From the NCBI RefSeq assembly GCF_016654115.1, contig NZ_JAEQAZ010000015.1:53506-117505 (forward strand): a DNA stretch of 64,000 nt, read 5' to 3'. Both the position numbers and the translations under genes were made by a program. Positions 55,201 through 63,929 of the stretch are shown here, piece after piece. Source of the DNA: Streptomyces sp. MBT53 (GTDB lineage Bacteria > Actinomycetota > Actinomycetes > Streptomycetales > Streptomycetaceae). Numbering within the stretch: position 1 is the stretch's first letter; every line of letters begins with the position of its first letter. The notes beneath the pieces were generated by a model, which ran no database searches, was not told where the DNA came from, and saw only the letters and a program-made list of their open reading frames with translations.

Positions 55201-55494
55201 TCAGCTCCTATTGCCGTACGACGAAGGGGGCGCCGGAGGTCCCGGGCGGGCGTCGAGCGCGGTGAGCGCGTCGCGCAGCCCCCGATGTACATCCTCGTAC
55301 ACCTCGACATGGCCGTCCGTGGCGAGGTGGTCGGTGTCGGCGAGGCGCCCCAGCTGGGCGTCGACGTCGGCGTTGCCGCTCGGGGTGCGGTCCACGTTCA
55401 GCGGGGCGGGGGCGGCGGGGTCGTACGTGGGCTCCGCCTCGGGTACTGCCTCCGCCTCGGGTACGGCCTGGGCCTCGGGAACTGAGTCGCTCAT
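55201..55494 (-). CDS. Small acidic hypothetical protein upstream of tlyA
   Basis: A 97-residue protein with no recognised domain. The N-terminal third repeats VPEAEA (PEAQAVPEAEAVPEAEP) and is flexible; the C-terminal part VDAQLGRLADTDHLATDGHVEVYEDVHRGLRDALTALDARPG is helical and acidic. ATG 55494 is clear. Co-directional with tlyA, nadK and recN and close enough (7 bp) to be in the same transcript. Confidence 0.7.
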   Translation of the reverse strand: MSDSVPEAQAVPEAEAVPEAEPTYDPAAPAPLNVDRTPSGNADVDAQLGRLADTDHLATDGHVEVYEDVHRGLRDALTALDARPGPPAPPSSYGNRS

Positions 55495-55536
55495 GCCCAG
55501 ACGCTACCCCGCCGGCCTGGGGTACCGTCGATCACG

Positions 55537-55884
55537 ATGGCAACGATCGAAGAGTGCCGCGTCGCACTCGAGAAGCTCTCCGACAACATGCAGAAGGCCG
55601 ACGGGAATGTCCGCGCAGCCGCGGCCATGGACCGTTCGGTCAGCTGCCGGATCACCGATCTCGACGTCACCTTCGTCGGGCGGCTGACCGGCGGCCGGAT
55701 CGTGGTGGACGAGACCGTGGAGGGCCTTCCCCCGGAGAAGGCCCAGATCAGGCTGACCATGGCCGGTGACGACCTGGTCGCCATGGTCGACGGCGGGCTG
55801 AACTTCGCGAAGGCCTGGGGCTCGGGCCGGGTGAAGCTGGAGGCCAACGTGTTCGACCTGTTCCGCCTCAGGAAGCTTCTGTAG
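55537..55884 (+). CDS. SCP2 sterol-binding-domain protein
   Basis: A 115-residue alpha/beta protein of the SCP2 (lipid-transfer) family. Matches: SVSCRITDLDVTFVGRLTGGRIV, KAQIRLTMAGDDLVAMVDGGLNFAKAWGSGRVKLEANVFDLFRLRKLL, the compact SCP2 sheet. It may bind fatty-acyl chains. TACCGT ends 8 nt before ATG 55537 with no Shine-Dalgarno, so it is a leaderless candidate. Its last 17 bases overlap the end of the convergent siderophore ATPase gene. Confidence 0.88.
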   Translation: MATIEECRVALEKLSDNMQKADGNVRAAAAMDRSVSCRITDLDVTFVGRLTGGRIVVDETVEGLPPEKAQIRLTMAGDDLVAMVDGGLNFAKAWGSGRVKLEANVFDLFRLRKLL

Positions 55885-56767
55885 CGGGCACCTTGTCGAG
55901 GTCGGTCCGCGCCCGCGTACGTGCCTTGCGCGCCGCCGGCACCACCAGCGGCGTCCCCGTCTCCGGGTCGTCGATGACCTGGCAGCGCAGCCCGAAGACC
56001 TCCTCGACCAGTTCCGCCGTGACGATGTCGCCCGGCGCCCCCTCCGCGATCACCGCGCCCTCCCGCAGCGCGATGAGGTGGGTGGCGTACCGGGCCGCGT
56101 GGTTGAGGTCGTGCAGCACCGCGACCAGCGTGCGGCCCTGCTCCTCGTGCAGCTCGGCGCAGAGGTCGAGGACGTCGATCTGGTGCTGGATGTCCAGATA
56201 GGTGGTCGGCTCGTCGAGCAGCAGCAGGGGCGTCTGCTGGGCGAGCGCCATCGCGATCCACACGCGCTGCCGCTGCCCGCCGGAGAGTTCGTCGACATAG
56301 CGATCGGCCAGCTCGGCGACCCCGGTCTGCGCCATCGACTCCCGTACGACCCGCTCGTCCTCCTGGGACCACTGGCGCAGGATGCCCTGGTGCGGGTACC
56401 GGCCGCGGCCCACGAGGTCGCCGACGGTGATCCCGTCGGGCGCGATGGACGACTGCGGGAGCAGGCCGAGCGTCCGCGCGACCTTCTTCGCGGGCATCGA
56501 CTGGATGACCTGCCCGTCGAGCAGCACCCGGCCCTCGCTCGGCTTCAGCATCCGCGAAAGCGCCCTCAGCAGCGTGGACTTGCCGCACGCGTTCGGGCCG
56601 ACGATCACCGTGAAGGAGTTGTCGGGGATCTCCACCGACAGCTCGCGCGCGATGACGCGCTGGTCGTAGGCGAGGGTGACGTTCTCGGCGGACAGGCGGT
56701 TCACGGTGCTCCTTCGGTTGGCCTCGTTCGCCGAGGTGTTCGTATTCGCGTTCTTCTCCGTGGTCAT
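55868..56767 (-). CDS. Iron-siderophore ABC transporter ATPase (FepC type)
   Basis: A 299-residue ATP-binding subunit. Walker A GPNACGKSTLLRAL (about residues 57-70), Q-loop LLPQSSIAPDGITVGDLVGRGRYPHQG, signature ELSGGQRQRVWIAMALAQQ (about 160-178), Walker B LLLLDEPTTYLD, and switch His in AVLHDLNHAARYATH. The C-terminus matches FepC/FhuC (YATHLIALREGAVIAEGAPGDIV). It starts with ATG 56767, overlapping the permease stop. Belongs to the two permeases upstream. Confidence 0.95.
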   Translation of the reverse strand: MTTEKNANTNTSANEANRRSTVNRLSAENVTLAYDQRVIARELSVEIPDNSFTVIVGPNACGKSTLLRALSRMLKPSEGRVLLDGQVIQSMPAKKVARTLGLLPQSSIAPDGITVGDLVGRGRYPHQGILRQWSQEDERVVRESMAQTGVAELADRYVDELSGGQRQRVWIAMALAQQTPLLLLDEPTTYLDIQHQIDVLDLCAELHEEQGRTLVAVLHDLNHAARYATHLIALREGAVIAEGAPGDIVTAELVEEVFGLRCQVIDDPETGTPLVVPAARKARTRARTDLDKVPATEAS

Positions 56768-57819
56768 ATCCGGCCCGCCTTGCGCTCGGTGACCAGGAGC
56801 CACAGGAGGTAGACCCCGCCGAGGACTCCGGTGACCACGCCCACGGGCAACTGGTCGGCGCCGAAGGCCCGTTGGGAGGCCCAGTCGGCGGTGACGAGCA
56901 GGGTGGCGCCCATGCACAGCGAGGACACCAGGTTGGGGCCCGGCGAGCGGGTCAGCCGCCGGGCCAACTGCGGCGCCGTGAGGGCGACGAAGCCGACGGG
57001 TCCGGCCGCGGCGGTCGCGGCGGCGGTGAGCAGCACGGCGGCCACCATCAGCAGCAGCCGTACGCGCTCGACCCGCACCCCGAGGGCGTACGACACGTCG
57101 TCGCCCATCTCCATCATCCGCAGCCCGCGCGCGTTGGCGAGGACGAGCGGCAGCAGTACGGCGCACAGCGCGAGCAGCGGCCAGACCTGGGTCCAGTCAC
57201 GGCCGTTGAGGGAACCGGTCATCCACACGACCGCGCGGGCCGCGTCGACGAGGTCGGCCTTGGTGAGCAGATAGCCGTTGACGGCGGTGACGACGGCGGA
57301 GACGCCGATGCCGACCAGGACGAGCCGGTACCCGTGCACCCCCTGCTTCCAGGCGAGCAGATAGATCGCGAGCCCGGTCACCAGACCGCCGACGAGCGCC
57401 CCGAAGGTGACGGCGGTCGCGCTGCCGGAGAACAGCACGATCATGACGAGCGCCCCGGCGGTCGCCCCCTGCGAGAGGCCGAGGACGTCCGGACTGCCCA
57501 GCGGATTACGGGAGATGGACTGGAACAACGCACCGCCCAGCCCGAGCGAGGCGCCGACCAGCAGCCCGACGAGGACCCGCGGCAGCCGCAGCTCGTTGAC
57601 GATGAACTCCTGGCCCGCGTCACCGCCCCCGAACAGCGTCTTGAGCACGTCACCGGCCGAGATCGGGAAGTCGCCGGTACCGATCAGCACGACACTCGCG
57701 GCGAGCGCGCAGACGAGGAGCAGGACGACGACCGTGAGGGCACGGAGATCGAGGCGGAGGGAGAGACCACCGGTCCGTACGGCCTGGACCCGGGAGGCCC
57801 CCATACGTGAAGTCTTCAC
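56764..57819 (-). CDS. Iron-siderophore ABC transporter permease (FecCD family), second
   Basis: A 351-residue polytopic permease. FecCD features: LRLPRVLVGLLVGASLGLGGALFQSISRNPLGSPDVLG, GVHGYRLVLVGIGVSAVV, MEMGDDVSYALGVRVERVR, and GPVGFVALTAPQLARRL, the coupling region to the ATPase. About ten helices. GTG 57819 overlaps the stop of the first permease (GTGA). Confidence 0.94.
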   Translation of the reverse strand: MKTSRMGASRVQAVRTGGLSLRLDLRALTVVVLLLVCALAASVVLIGTGDFPISAGDVLKTLFGGGDAGQEFIVNELRLPRVLVGLLVGASLGLGGALFQSISRNPLGSPDVLGLSQGATAGALVMIVLFSGSATAVTFGALVGGLVTGLAIYLLAWKQGVHGYRLVLVGIGVSAVVTAVNGYLLTKADLVDAARAVVWMTGSLNGRDWTQVWPLLALCAVLLPLVLANARGLRMMEMGDDVSYALGVRVERVRLLLMVAAVLLTAAATAAAGPVGFVALTAPQLARRLTRSPGPNLVSSLCMGATLLVTADWASQRAFGADQLPVGVVTGVLGGVYLLWLLVTERKAGRI

Positions 57820-58859
57820 AGCTGAGCCGTCCTTCGGCGCCGCACGAGAAAGATGAAGACGGGACCGCCGAGGACCGCGGTCACGATGCCGACCTGCAGC
57901 TCCGCGGGCCGCGCGATCAACCGGCCCAGGACGTCCGCGCCGAGCAGCAGCACGGGCGACAGGACCGTGGCGTACGGCAGGATCCAGCGCAGGTCGGGGC
58001 CAGTGAAGGAGCGCACCACGTGCGGGACCATCAGGCCGACGAACACGATCGGCCCGCAGGCGGCGGTCGCGGCTCCGCACAGCACGGTCGCGGAGAGCAT
58101 GGCGAGCGCCCGGGTGCGGTTGAGGTTGGCGCCGAGGGCGCGGGCGGTGTCGTCGCCCATCGCCACCGCGTTCAGCGGCCGGGCGAGCAGCAGTGAGACG
58201 ACGGTGCCGACCGCGAGGAACGGCGCGACCTGGGTGATGGTCGATCCGGTGGCCGAGGACAGTGAACCGACCGTCCAGAAGCGCATCTTGGAGAGCGCCG
58301 CGTCGTCCATGATCATGACGGCCTGGAGATAGCCGTAGAGCGCGGCGCTGATCGCGGTACCGGCGAGGGCGAGGCGCACGGGGGTGGCCCCCCGGCTGCC
58401 GCCGAGGAACCAGACCAGCGCCCCGACGACGGCCGCGCCCGCGAAGGCGAACCAGACGTAGCCGCTCAGCGAGGTGACGCCGAAATACGTGATCGCGGTG
58501 ACGACCGCGGCCGAGGCGCCGGCGTTGATGCCGAGCAGCCCCGGGTCCGCGAGGGGGTTTCGGGTGAGCGCCTGGAGGACCGCACCGGAGAGGCCGAGCG
58601 CGGCTCCGGCGAGCAGCCCGAGGACCGTACGGGAGATACGGTCGTCGACCACGATGTCGGCGTACGTCCCCGAGTCATGGAACAGGCCGTGCCACACATC
58701 CCCCAACGGCAGCGATTTCGCGCCGATCGCGATGCTCGCCAGGGCGACGAGCAGCAGGAGCACCACGGAGACGAAGAGCCCAAGGACTCGTACCGCCCTG
58801 CGGGTCGGGGGCGCGGGGGCGGTCTCCGCGCGCTGTTCTGGGGGACTGTCGACCAACAC
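57816..58859 (-). CDS. Iron-siderophore ABC transporter permease (FecCD family), first
   Basis: A 347-residue permease, partner of the next gene. Landmarks: RTVLGLLAGAALGLSGAVLQALTRNPLADPGLLGINAGAS, LALAGTAISAALYGY, MGDDTARALGANLNRTR, GPIVFVGLMVPHVVRSFTG and about ten helices. It starts with GTG 58859, five bases from an iron box, which marks iron-repressed expression. No substrate-binding lipoprotein lies in the window; one elsewhere must serve it. Confidence 0.94.
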   Translation of the reverse strand: MLVDSPPEQRAETAPAPPTRRAVRVLGLFVSVVLLLLVALASIAIGAKSLPLGDVWHGLFHDSGTYADIVVDDRISRTVLGLLAGAALGLSGAVLQALTRNPLADPGLLGINAGASAAVVTAITYFGVTSLSGYVWFAFAGAAVVGALVWFLGGSRGATPVRLALAGTAISAALYGYLQAVMIMDDAALSKMRFWTVGSLSSATGSTITQVAPFLAVGTVVSLLLARPLNAVAMGDDTARALGANLNRTRALAMLSATVLCGAATAACGPIVFVGLMVPHVVRSFTGPDLRWILPYATVLSPVLLLGADVLGRLIARPAELQVGIVTAVLGGPVFIFLVRRRRTAQL

Positions 58860-58863
58860 GAGG

Positions 58864-58882
58864 TTAGGTTAGCCTACCCTCG
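58864..58882 (-). promoter_or_regulatory. Iron box (DmdR1/IdeR type)
   Basis: TTAGGTTAGCCTACCCTCG on the plus strand matches the actinobacterial iron-box consensus (TTAGGTTAGGCTAACCTAA) at 14 of 19 positions, with a perfect TTAGGTTAG half and CCTAC in the other. It lies 5 bp upstream of the permease GTG, where it would block transcription or the initiating RNA polymerase under iron-replete conditions. Confidence 0.85.
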
Positions 58883-58929
58883 CATACGGCCCGGAGGGCG
58901 AGTCCCTGTCCGGAAGGTGAGCCCCCTCG

Positions 58930-59958
58930 TCACAGCCCCAGTCGCGCCAGCGCCTTCTCCGCGTCCAGCGCGCAGGAGCCGTCCCCGGCCGCCGTCCAGG
59001 CCGCCGCGCAGAGCGCGCGCAGCCCGTCCAGGGGCTCGCCCTCACCGTCGAGTTCCAGCCGCTCCCGGCCCGCCTTCGCCGTCCAACCCCCGCAACGGAA
59101 GCCGTCTCCCGCCTCGCTGACCTCGGGCTGCCCGGTGAGCATGCCCCGCAGATCGGCGTCGACGTACGTCGGCCGGTGCTGCGGCGGCGCGGCAAGAAGC
59201 TGCGCTCCGTCGGTCACGCCCGTCAGCACGAGCAGCGAGTCGACCTCGCCGTTGAACGCCCCCTCGATGTCCGTGTCCAGCCGGTCCCCCACGACCAACG
59301 GCCGCTCGGCGCCCGTCCGCAGGATCGTCTCCTTGTGCATCGGAGGCAACGGCTTCCCCGCCACCTGCGGCTCGGCCCCGGTCGCGATCCGTACGACCTC
59401 CACCGCCGCGCCGTTGCCCGGCGCGATACCGCGCGCGCTCGGGATCGTCAGGTCGGTGTTGGACGCGAACCACGGCACCCCGCGCGCGATGGCGTAACAG
59501 GCCTCGGCGAACCGCCCCCACACCAGGTCCGGGCCGCCGTAGCCCTGCACGACCGCCACCGGATCGTCGTCCGCCGAGTCGACGGGCTCGAGTCCGCGCT
59601 CGCGCAGCGCGACCCGCAGCCCCTCCCCGCCGATCACCAGCACCCGGGAGCCGGCCGGCACCTGCTCGCTGATCAGCCGGGCGACGGCCTGCGCGGAGGT
59701 GATGACGTCATCGGCCTCCGTCGGTATCCCCAGCTCAGTGAGATGCTCCGCCACCGCGTCGGGCGTCCGCAGCGCGTTGTTGGTGACGTAGGCGAGCCGC
59801 ATCCCGCCCGCGCGGGCCGTGGCGAGCGAGTCGACGGCATGCGCGATCGCGTTGCCCCCCGCGTACACCACCCCGTCGAGGTCGAGCAGCGCCGTGTCGT
59901 ACGCCTCGCTCAGGGCCCGGCCACTGCCCTCGGGACTCGTCCTGACGCTCTGGCTCAT
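58930..59958 (-). CDS. HAD-IIA phosphatase (glycerol-3-phosphate/4-nitrophenyl phosphatase-like)
   Basis: A 342-residue HAD-superfamily phosphatase of subclass IIA. Motif I ALLDLDGVVYAGG (about residues 23-35, DxD), motif II VTNNALRTP (about 58-66), Lys of motif III in AGKPLPPMHKETI (near 200), and motif IV VVGDRLDTDIEGA (about 218-230). It sits beside the tlyA-nadK-recN group, like M. tuberculosis Rv1692, a glycerol 3-phosphate phosphatase, so this is a good guess for its substrate. ATG 59958 has GAGGAG 9 nt before. C-terminal 60 residues form a family extension. Confidence 0.9.
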   Translation of the reverse strand: MSQSVRTSPEGSGRALSEAYDTALLDLDGVVYAGGNAIAHAVDSLATARAGGMRLAYVTNNALRTPDAVAEHLTELGIPTEADDVITSAQAVARLISEQVPAGSRVLVIGGEGLRVALRERGLEPVDSADDDPVAVVQGYGGPDLVWGRFAEACYAIARGVPWFASNTDLTIPSARGIAPGNGAAVEVVRIATGAEPQVAGKPLPPMHKETILRTGAERPLVVGDRLDTDIEGAFNGEVDSLLVLTGVTDGAQLLAAPPQHRPTYVDADLRGMLTGQPEVSEAGDGFRCGGWTAKAGRERLELDGEGEPLDGLRALCAAAWTAAGDGSCALDAEKALARLGL

Positions 59959-60030
59959 TCCACATCGCTCCTCGTTCGATCGCTTTCACCCGATCATCCC
60001 GCACGCCACTGACACACGTACGATGCCGGG

Positions 60031-61323
60031 ATGAACACCGCAGGTCACTCGGAAGCAACGGAGCGCCGAGGCCTGGAACTCACCCCGTTCCGAGGCCTCC
60101 GCTACGACCCCGACCTGGTCGGCAGCCTGGCCGCCGTGACGTCCCCACCGTACGACGTCGTCGTACGCCCCGACGGTCTGCACCATCTCCAGGACTCCGA
60201 CCCGCACAACATCGTCCGGCTGATCCTCCCGCAGGCCGTCACCCCCAGTGCCCGCAACGAACAGGCAGCCGACACCCTGCACCGCTGGCTCTCCGAGGGA
60301 GTCCTCACCACCGACCCCGAGCCCGGCCTGTACGTCTACGAACAGCACGACGGCAACGGCCTGTTGCAACGCGGCATCATCGGCGCCCTGCGTCTGACGG
60401 ACCCGTCGGAGGGCGTGGTCCTGCCGCACGAGGACGTCATGCCGCACGTGATCGCGGACCGCGCGGCCCTCATGCGCGCCACCTCCGCGAACCTCGAACC
60501 CCTGCTCCTCACCTACCGGGGCAACGGCTCACCGTCCGACACGACCACGGTCGTCGAGCGCATCGCCGAGGACCCCCCACTGCTCTCGACGACCACGGAG
60601 GACGGCTACAGCCACCGCCTCTGGGCGGTCACCGACCCCACCGAGCTGACCCGCATCCAGACGGACCTGTCCCACCACCAGGCCCTCATCGCCGACGGCC
60701 ACCACCGCTGGGCGACCTACCGACGTCTACGCGCGGAGCACCCCTCCCCCAGCCCCTGGGACTACGGCCTGGTCCTCCTCGTCGACACGGCCCGCTACCC
60801 GCTCCGCGTCCGCGCGATCCACCGCCTCCTGCACGGCGTCCCGGTCGCCGACGCCCTGGCCGCCCTCGACGGCCTGTTCCGCGTCCAGCACCTCGAAGTG
60901 CCCCTCCCGGAAGCCCTGGAGGCCCTCGCCGACGCGGCCTGCGCGGGCAACGCCTTCCTCCTCGCCGGCGACGGCGCCTTCCACCTGGTGGACCACCCGG
61001 ACCCGGACCTCCTGGCCCGTACGATCCCGGCCGACCGCCCCGCCGCCTGGCGCACCCTGGACGCCACAGTCCTGCACTCCACCCTCCTGGACCACGTCTG
61101 GCTCATCCCCGAGGATGACCCATCCCGCATCGCCTACATCCACGACACCGCCGCCACCGTCCGCAAGGCCGAACGCGACGGCGGTACGGCCGTGTTGATG
61201 CACCCCGTCCGCGAGGAGGTCGTACGCGACCTGGCCCTCCAGGGCGTCACGATGCCCCGCAAGTCGACGTCCTTCGGCCCGAAGCCGGCGTCGGGGCTGG
61301 TGCTGCGCGCGCTGGAACCCTGA
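60031..61323 (+). CDS. DUF1015-family protein
   Basis: A 430-residue member of DUF1015, widespread in Actinobacteria. Recognised by LTPFRGLRYDPDLVGSLAAVTSPPYDVV near the N-terminus, the central ALIADGHHRWATYRRLR (about residues 213-229, conserved His pair), and the end LMHPVREEVVRDLALQGVTMPRKSTSFGPKP. Function unproven; the HHR motif suggests an enzymatic site. A TACGAT hexamer ends 6 nt before ATG 60031 without a Shine-Dalgarno. Followed by a strong hairpin at 61341-61374. Confidence 0.9.
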   Translation: MNTAGHSEATERRGLELTPFRGLRYDPDLVGSLAAVTSPPYDVVVRPDGLHHLQDSDPHNIVRLILPQAVTPSARNEQAADTLHRWLSEGVLTTDPEPGLYVYEQHDGNGLLQRGIIGALRLTDPSEGVVLPHEDVMPHVIADRAALMRATSANLEPLLLTYRGNGSPSDTTTVVERIAEDPPLLSTTTEDGYSHRLWAVTDPTELTRIQTDLSHHQALIADGHHRWATYRRLRAEHPSPSPWDYGLVLLVDTARYPLRVRAIHRLLHGVPVADALAALDGLFRVQHLEVPLPEALEALADAACAGNAFLLAGDGAFHLVDHPDPDLLARTIPADRPAAWRTLDATVLHSTLLDHVWLIPEDDPSRIAYIHDTAATVRKAERDGGTAVLMHPVREEVVRDLALQGVTMPRKSTSFGPKPASGLVLRALEP

Positions 61324-61340
61324 GGCACCGGGAACGCGAG

Positions 61341-61374
61341 AAGGGCGGGACCCCGGTGTCGGGGTCCCGCCCTT
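61341..61374. terminator. 14-bp stem terminator with a T-run
   Basis: AAGGGCGGGACCCC (61341-61354) pairs with GGGGTCCCGCCCTT (61361-61374), followed by T (CCCTTTCG). It ends both the DUF1015 gene and the convergent TPR gene (stop at 61400). Confidence 0.9.
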
Positions 61375-61399
61375 TCGTCACTGCTGACGTGCGTCGCCG

Positions 61400-63543
61400 T
61401 CAGTTCTTGTCGTCGTCCTTGTCGTCGTCCTTGGCCTCGACAGCGGCGGTGGGCTCGGCGACAGGCTCGTCGTCGTCTTCATCGTCTTCGATGTCGTCGT
61501 CTTCGTCGTCGACATCCACCTCGTCGGCTACGGAGGCCTCGTCGGCGATCTCGGAGTCGGCATCCGTGTCGGCATCGACGACGTCGCTGTCGTCCTCGTC
61601 CTCGACGAACGCGTCGACGAACTCGACACCGTCCATCTCGGCGAGCCGGTCCGACGCGTCCGTGCTGCCGTCCTTGTCGGACTCCACGGCCTTGGCGAAC
61701 CACTCCCGCGCCTCGTCCTCACGCCCGGCGGCGAGCAGGGCGTCGGCGTAGGCGTACCGCAGGCGCGCGGTCCACGGCTGCACGGTGTTCGAGGCCAGCT
61801 CGGGGCTCTGGAGGGTGACGATGGCCGCGTCGAGCTGGTCCATGTCACGCCGGGCACCGGCCGCGACGAGCCGCATCTCGACCTGACCGGCCTTGTCGAG
61901 CTTGTGCACCTCGGGGGCGCCGGCCATCTCCAGCGCCTTCTCGGGCCGCCCGAGCCCACGCTCGCAGTCGGCCATCACGGGCCACAGGTCCACGCTGCCG
62001 GTCATCCGCCGCGCGGCCCGGAACTCGGCCAGCGCCTCGCTGTACTTCTGGTTCGCGTACGCGGCGAACCCGGCCGCCTCACGTACGGCGGCGACACGCG
62101 ACGCCAGCCGCAGCGCGATCTTGGAGTAGGCGTAGGCGCCCTCGGGGTCCTCGTCGATGAGCCGGGCGACCATCACCAGGTTCTTCGAGACGTCCTCCGC
62201 GAGCCCCTTCGGCAGGCTCAGCAGCTCCTGACGTACGTCCTTGTCGATCTCCTCGCCCGTAACGTCCTCGGGGATCGGCAGCCGCTTGATCGGCTCGCGG
62301 TCGCGGTCACGTTCCCGGTCGTCCCGGAACCGGCTGCCGCCACCACGGCGGTCGTCGCCCCGACGGTCGTCACGCCGGTCGTCGCGGCGGGGGTAGCTGC
62401 CGCGCTCACCGCGGTCGTCGTCACGGCGGAACGCGGGACGGTCGCCTCGGCTGTCGTCACGGCGGAAGCCACCGGGACGGCTTCCGCGATCGCCGCCGCG
62501 GTCATCGCGGCGGGGACCGGCCGGACGGTCGTCCCGACGCGGGGCCGCGGAACGGTCGTCGCGCCGAGGACCGGCGGAACGATCGTCACGGCGGGGGTAC
62601 GGCTGTCATCACGGCGGAAAGCCGGACGCTCACCACCACGGTCGTCGCGACGCGGGCCTGACGGACGGTCGTCGCGACGGGGGTAGCTGCCGCGGTCACC
62701 GCGGTCGTCATCGCGCCGGAACGCGGGACGGTCACCGTCACGGCGGTCGTCCCTACGGTCATCGCGGCGGAAGGGCGGACGCTCGCCGCCCCGGTTGTCA
62801 CTTCGGCTGTCGCTGCGGTCGTCACGGCGGAACGCGGGACGCTCGCCTCGGCTGTCGTCACGGCGGAAGCCACCGGGACGGCTTCCGCGATCGCCGCCGC
62901 GGTCATCCCGGCGGGGACCGGCCGGACGGTCGTCACGACGCGGGCCGGCGGAACGGTCTTCGCGCCCGCGGTACCCACCGCGATCGCCACCGCCACCGCT
63001 GCCACCACGGTCGTCGCGGCGGTCGTCACGCCGGAAACCGCCACCGCCACCGCGGTTGTCGTCACGCCGGAAGGGCGGACGCTCGCCCCGGCTGTCATCG
63101 CGCCGGAAGCCACCGCGATCGCCACGGTTGACGTCGCGACGCTCGCCGCCCCGGTTGTCACCTCGGCTGTCGCTGCGGTCGTCACGGCGGAACGCGGGAC
63201 GCTCACCACGGCTGTCGTCACGCCGGAAACCACCGGGACGCCCACCGCGCTCACCACCACGGTCGTCACGACGAGGACCGGCGGGCCGGTCATCACGCCG
63301 CGGAGCCGCAGAACGGTCATCGCGACGCGGGCCGGCGGAACGGTCGTCGCGCCCGCGGTACCCACCGCGATCGCCACCGCTGCCACCACGGTCGTCGCGG
63401 CGGGGCGCGCCGCCACGGTTGTCGTTGCCGCGATCGTTGCTACGACTCGGGCCTCCGCGGTACCCGCCACGGTCGCCGCGGTCACCACTGTCCCGTCGCC
63501 GCTCGTCGCGCTCCGGTCGGTCCTCGGGAGAGTTGGTGGACAT
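61400..63543 (-). CDS. Arg/Gly/Asp-repeat and TPR protein with an apparent one-base frameshift
   Basis: Two frames belong together. From ATG 63543 ([18 protein letters not shown] 6 nt upstream) a long disordered region of RRDDR, RGG and [10 protein letters not shown] repeats runs in one frame to about 62602; from about 62599 to 61400 the next frame gives more of the same repeats, then [41 protein letters not shown]-like helices ([44 protein letters not shown]) and an acidic Asp/Glu tail. The C-frame has a stop at 62606-62608 and no start codon above the TPR part. The span is 2144 bases; one added base makes 715 codons. Matches the TPR gene next to the HAD phosphatase in mycobacteria (Rv1691). 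Frameshift versus sequencing error cannot be decided here. Confidence 0.8.
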
Positions 63544-63655
63544 CGGTGACTCCTGTCTTCGGTACCGCAAGTCATTCTCGCGCAGCCAGGTACTCGGCGC
63601 GCTCCGGGCTGTGCTTGTGCTCAGCTGTGCTTGTTTCAAAGCACGAAAAAGAAAA

Positions 63656-63695
63656 GGACCCCTGGTCCCAGCGTGAACGCTGGGACCAGGGGTCC
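63656..63695 (-). terminator. rRNA operon terminator
   Basis: GGACCCCTGGTCCCAGCG (63656-63673) pairs perfectly with 63678-63695 over TGAA. On the minus strand, which carries the rRNA genes, it is followed by TTTTCTTTTTC, giving a U-rich tail: a strong rho-independent terminator 11 bp after the 5S gene. Confidence 0.95.
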
Positions 63696-63705
63696 TCCAA
63701 AGATT

Positions 63706-63824
63706 GTTCGGCGGCGTCCTACTCTCCCACAGGGTCCCCCCTGCAGTACCATCGGCGCTGTAAGGCTTAGCTTCCGGGTTCGGAATGTAACCGGGCGTTT
63801 CCCTCACGCTATGACCACCGAAAC
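63706..63824 (-). rRNA. rrf: 5S ribosomal RNA
   Basis: The minus-strand sequence starts GTTTCGGTGGTCATAGCG and ends near GGACGCCGCCGAACA, with the internal segments CCCGGTTACATTCCGAACCCGG and GATGGTACTGCAGGGGGG typical of Streptomyces 5S rRNA. Length about 119 nt; ends are set by comparison and may shift by a few bases. A spacer of about 105 bp separates it from the 23S end and shows no tRNA. Confidence 0.95.
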
Positions 63825-63929
63825 CCTAATGGTTTCGAGCGAACAAGCACACTTTTCTGTTGTGTGGTTCAAGCTCTAGCCGACAACTGTTCGTTGTCTC
63901 AGAACTAACACAGTGGACGCGAGCAACTG

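Noticed and set aside
62586..63575. A 329-codon Ala/Val/Thr-rich frame in the repeat region
   Set aside because: Third frame of the Arg/Gly/Asp repeats; composition (V, T, A, P) is an artefact of repeated GC-rich codons.
63825..63929. tRNA in the 23S-5S spacer
   Set aside because: No cloverleaf or TTCGA-like T-loop could be found in the 105-bp spacer.
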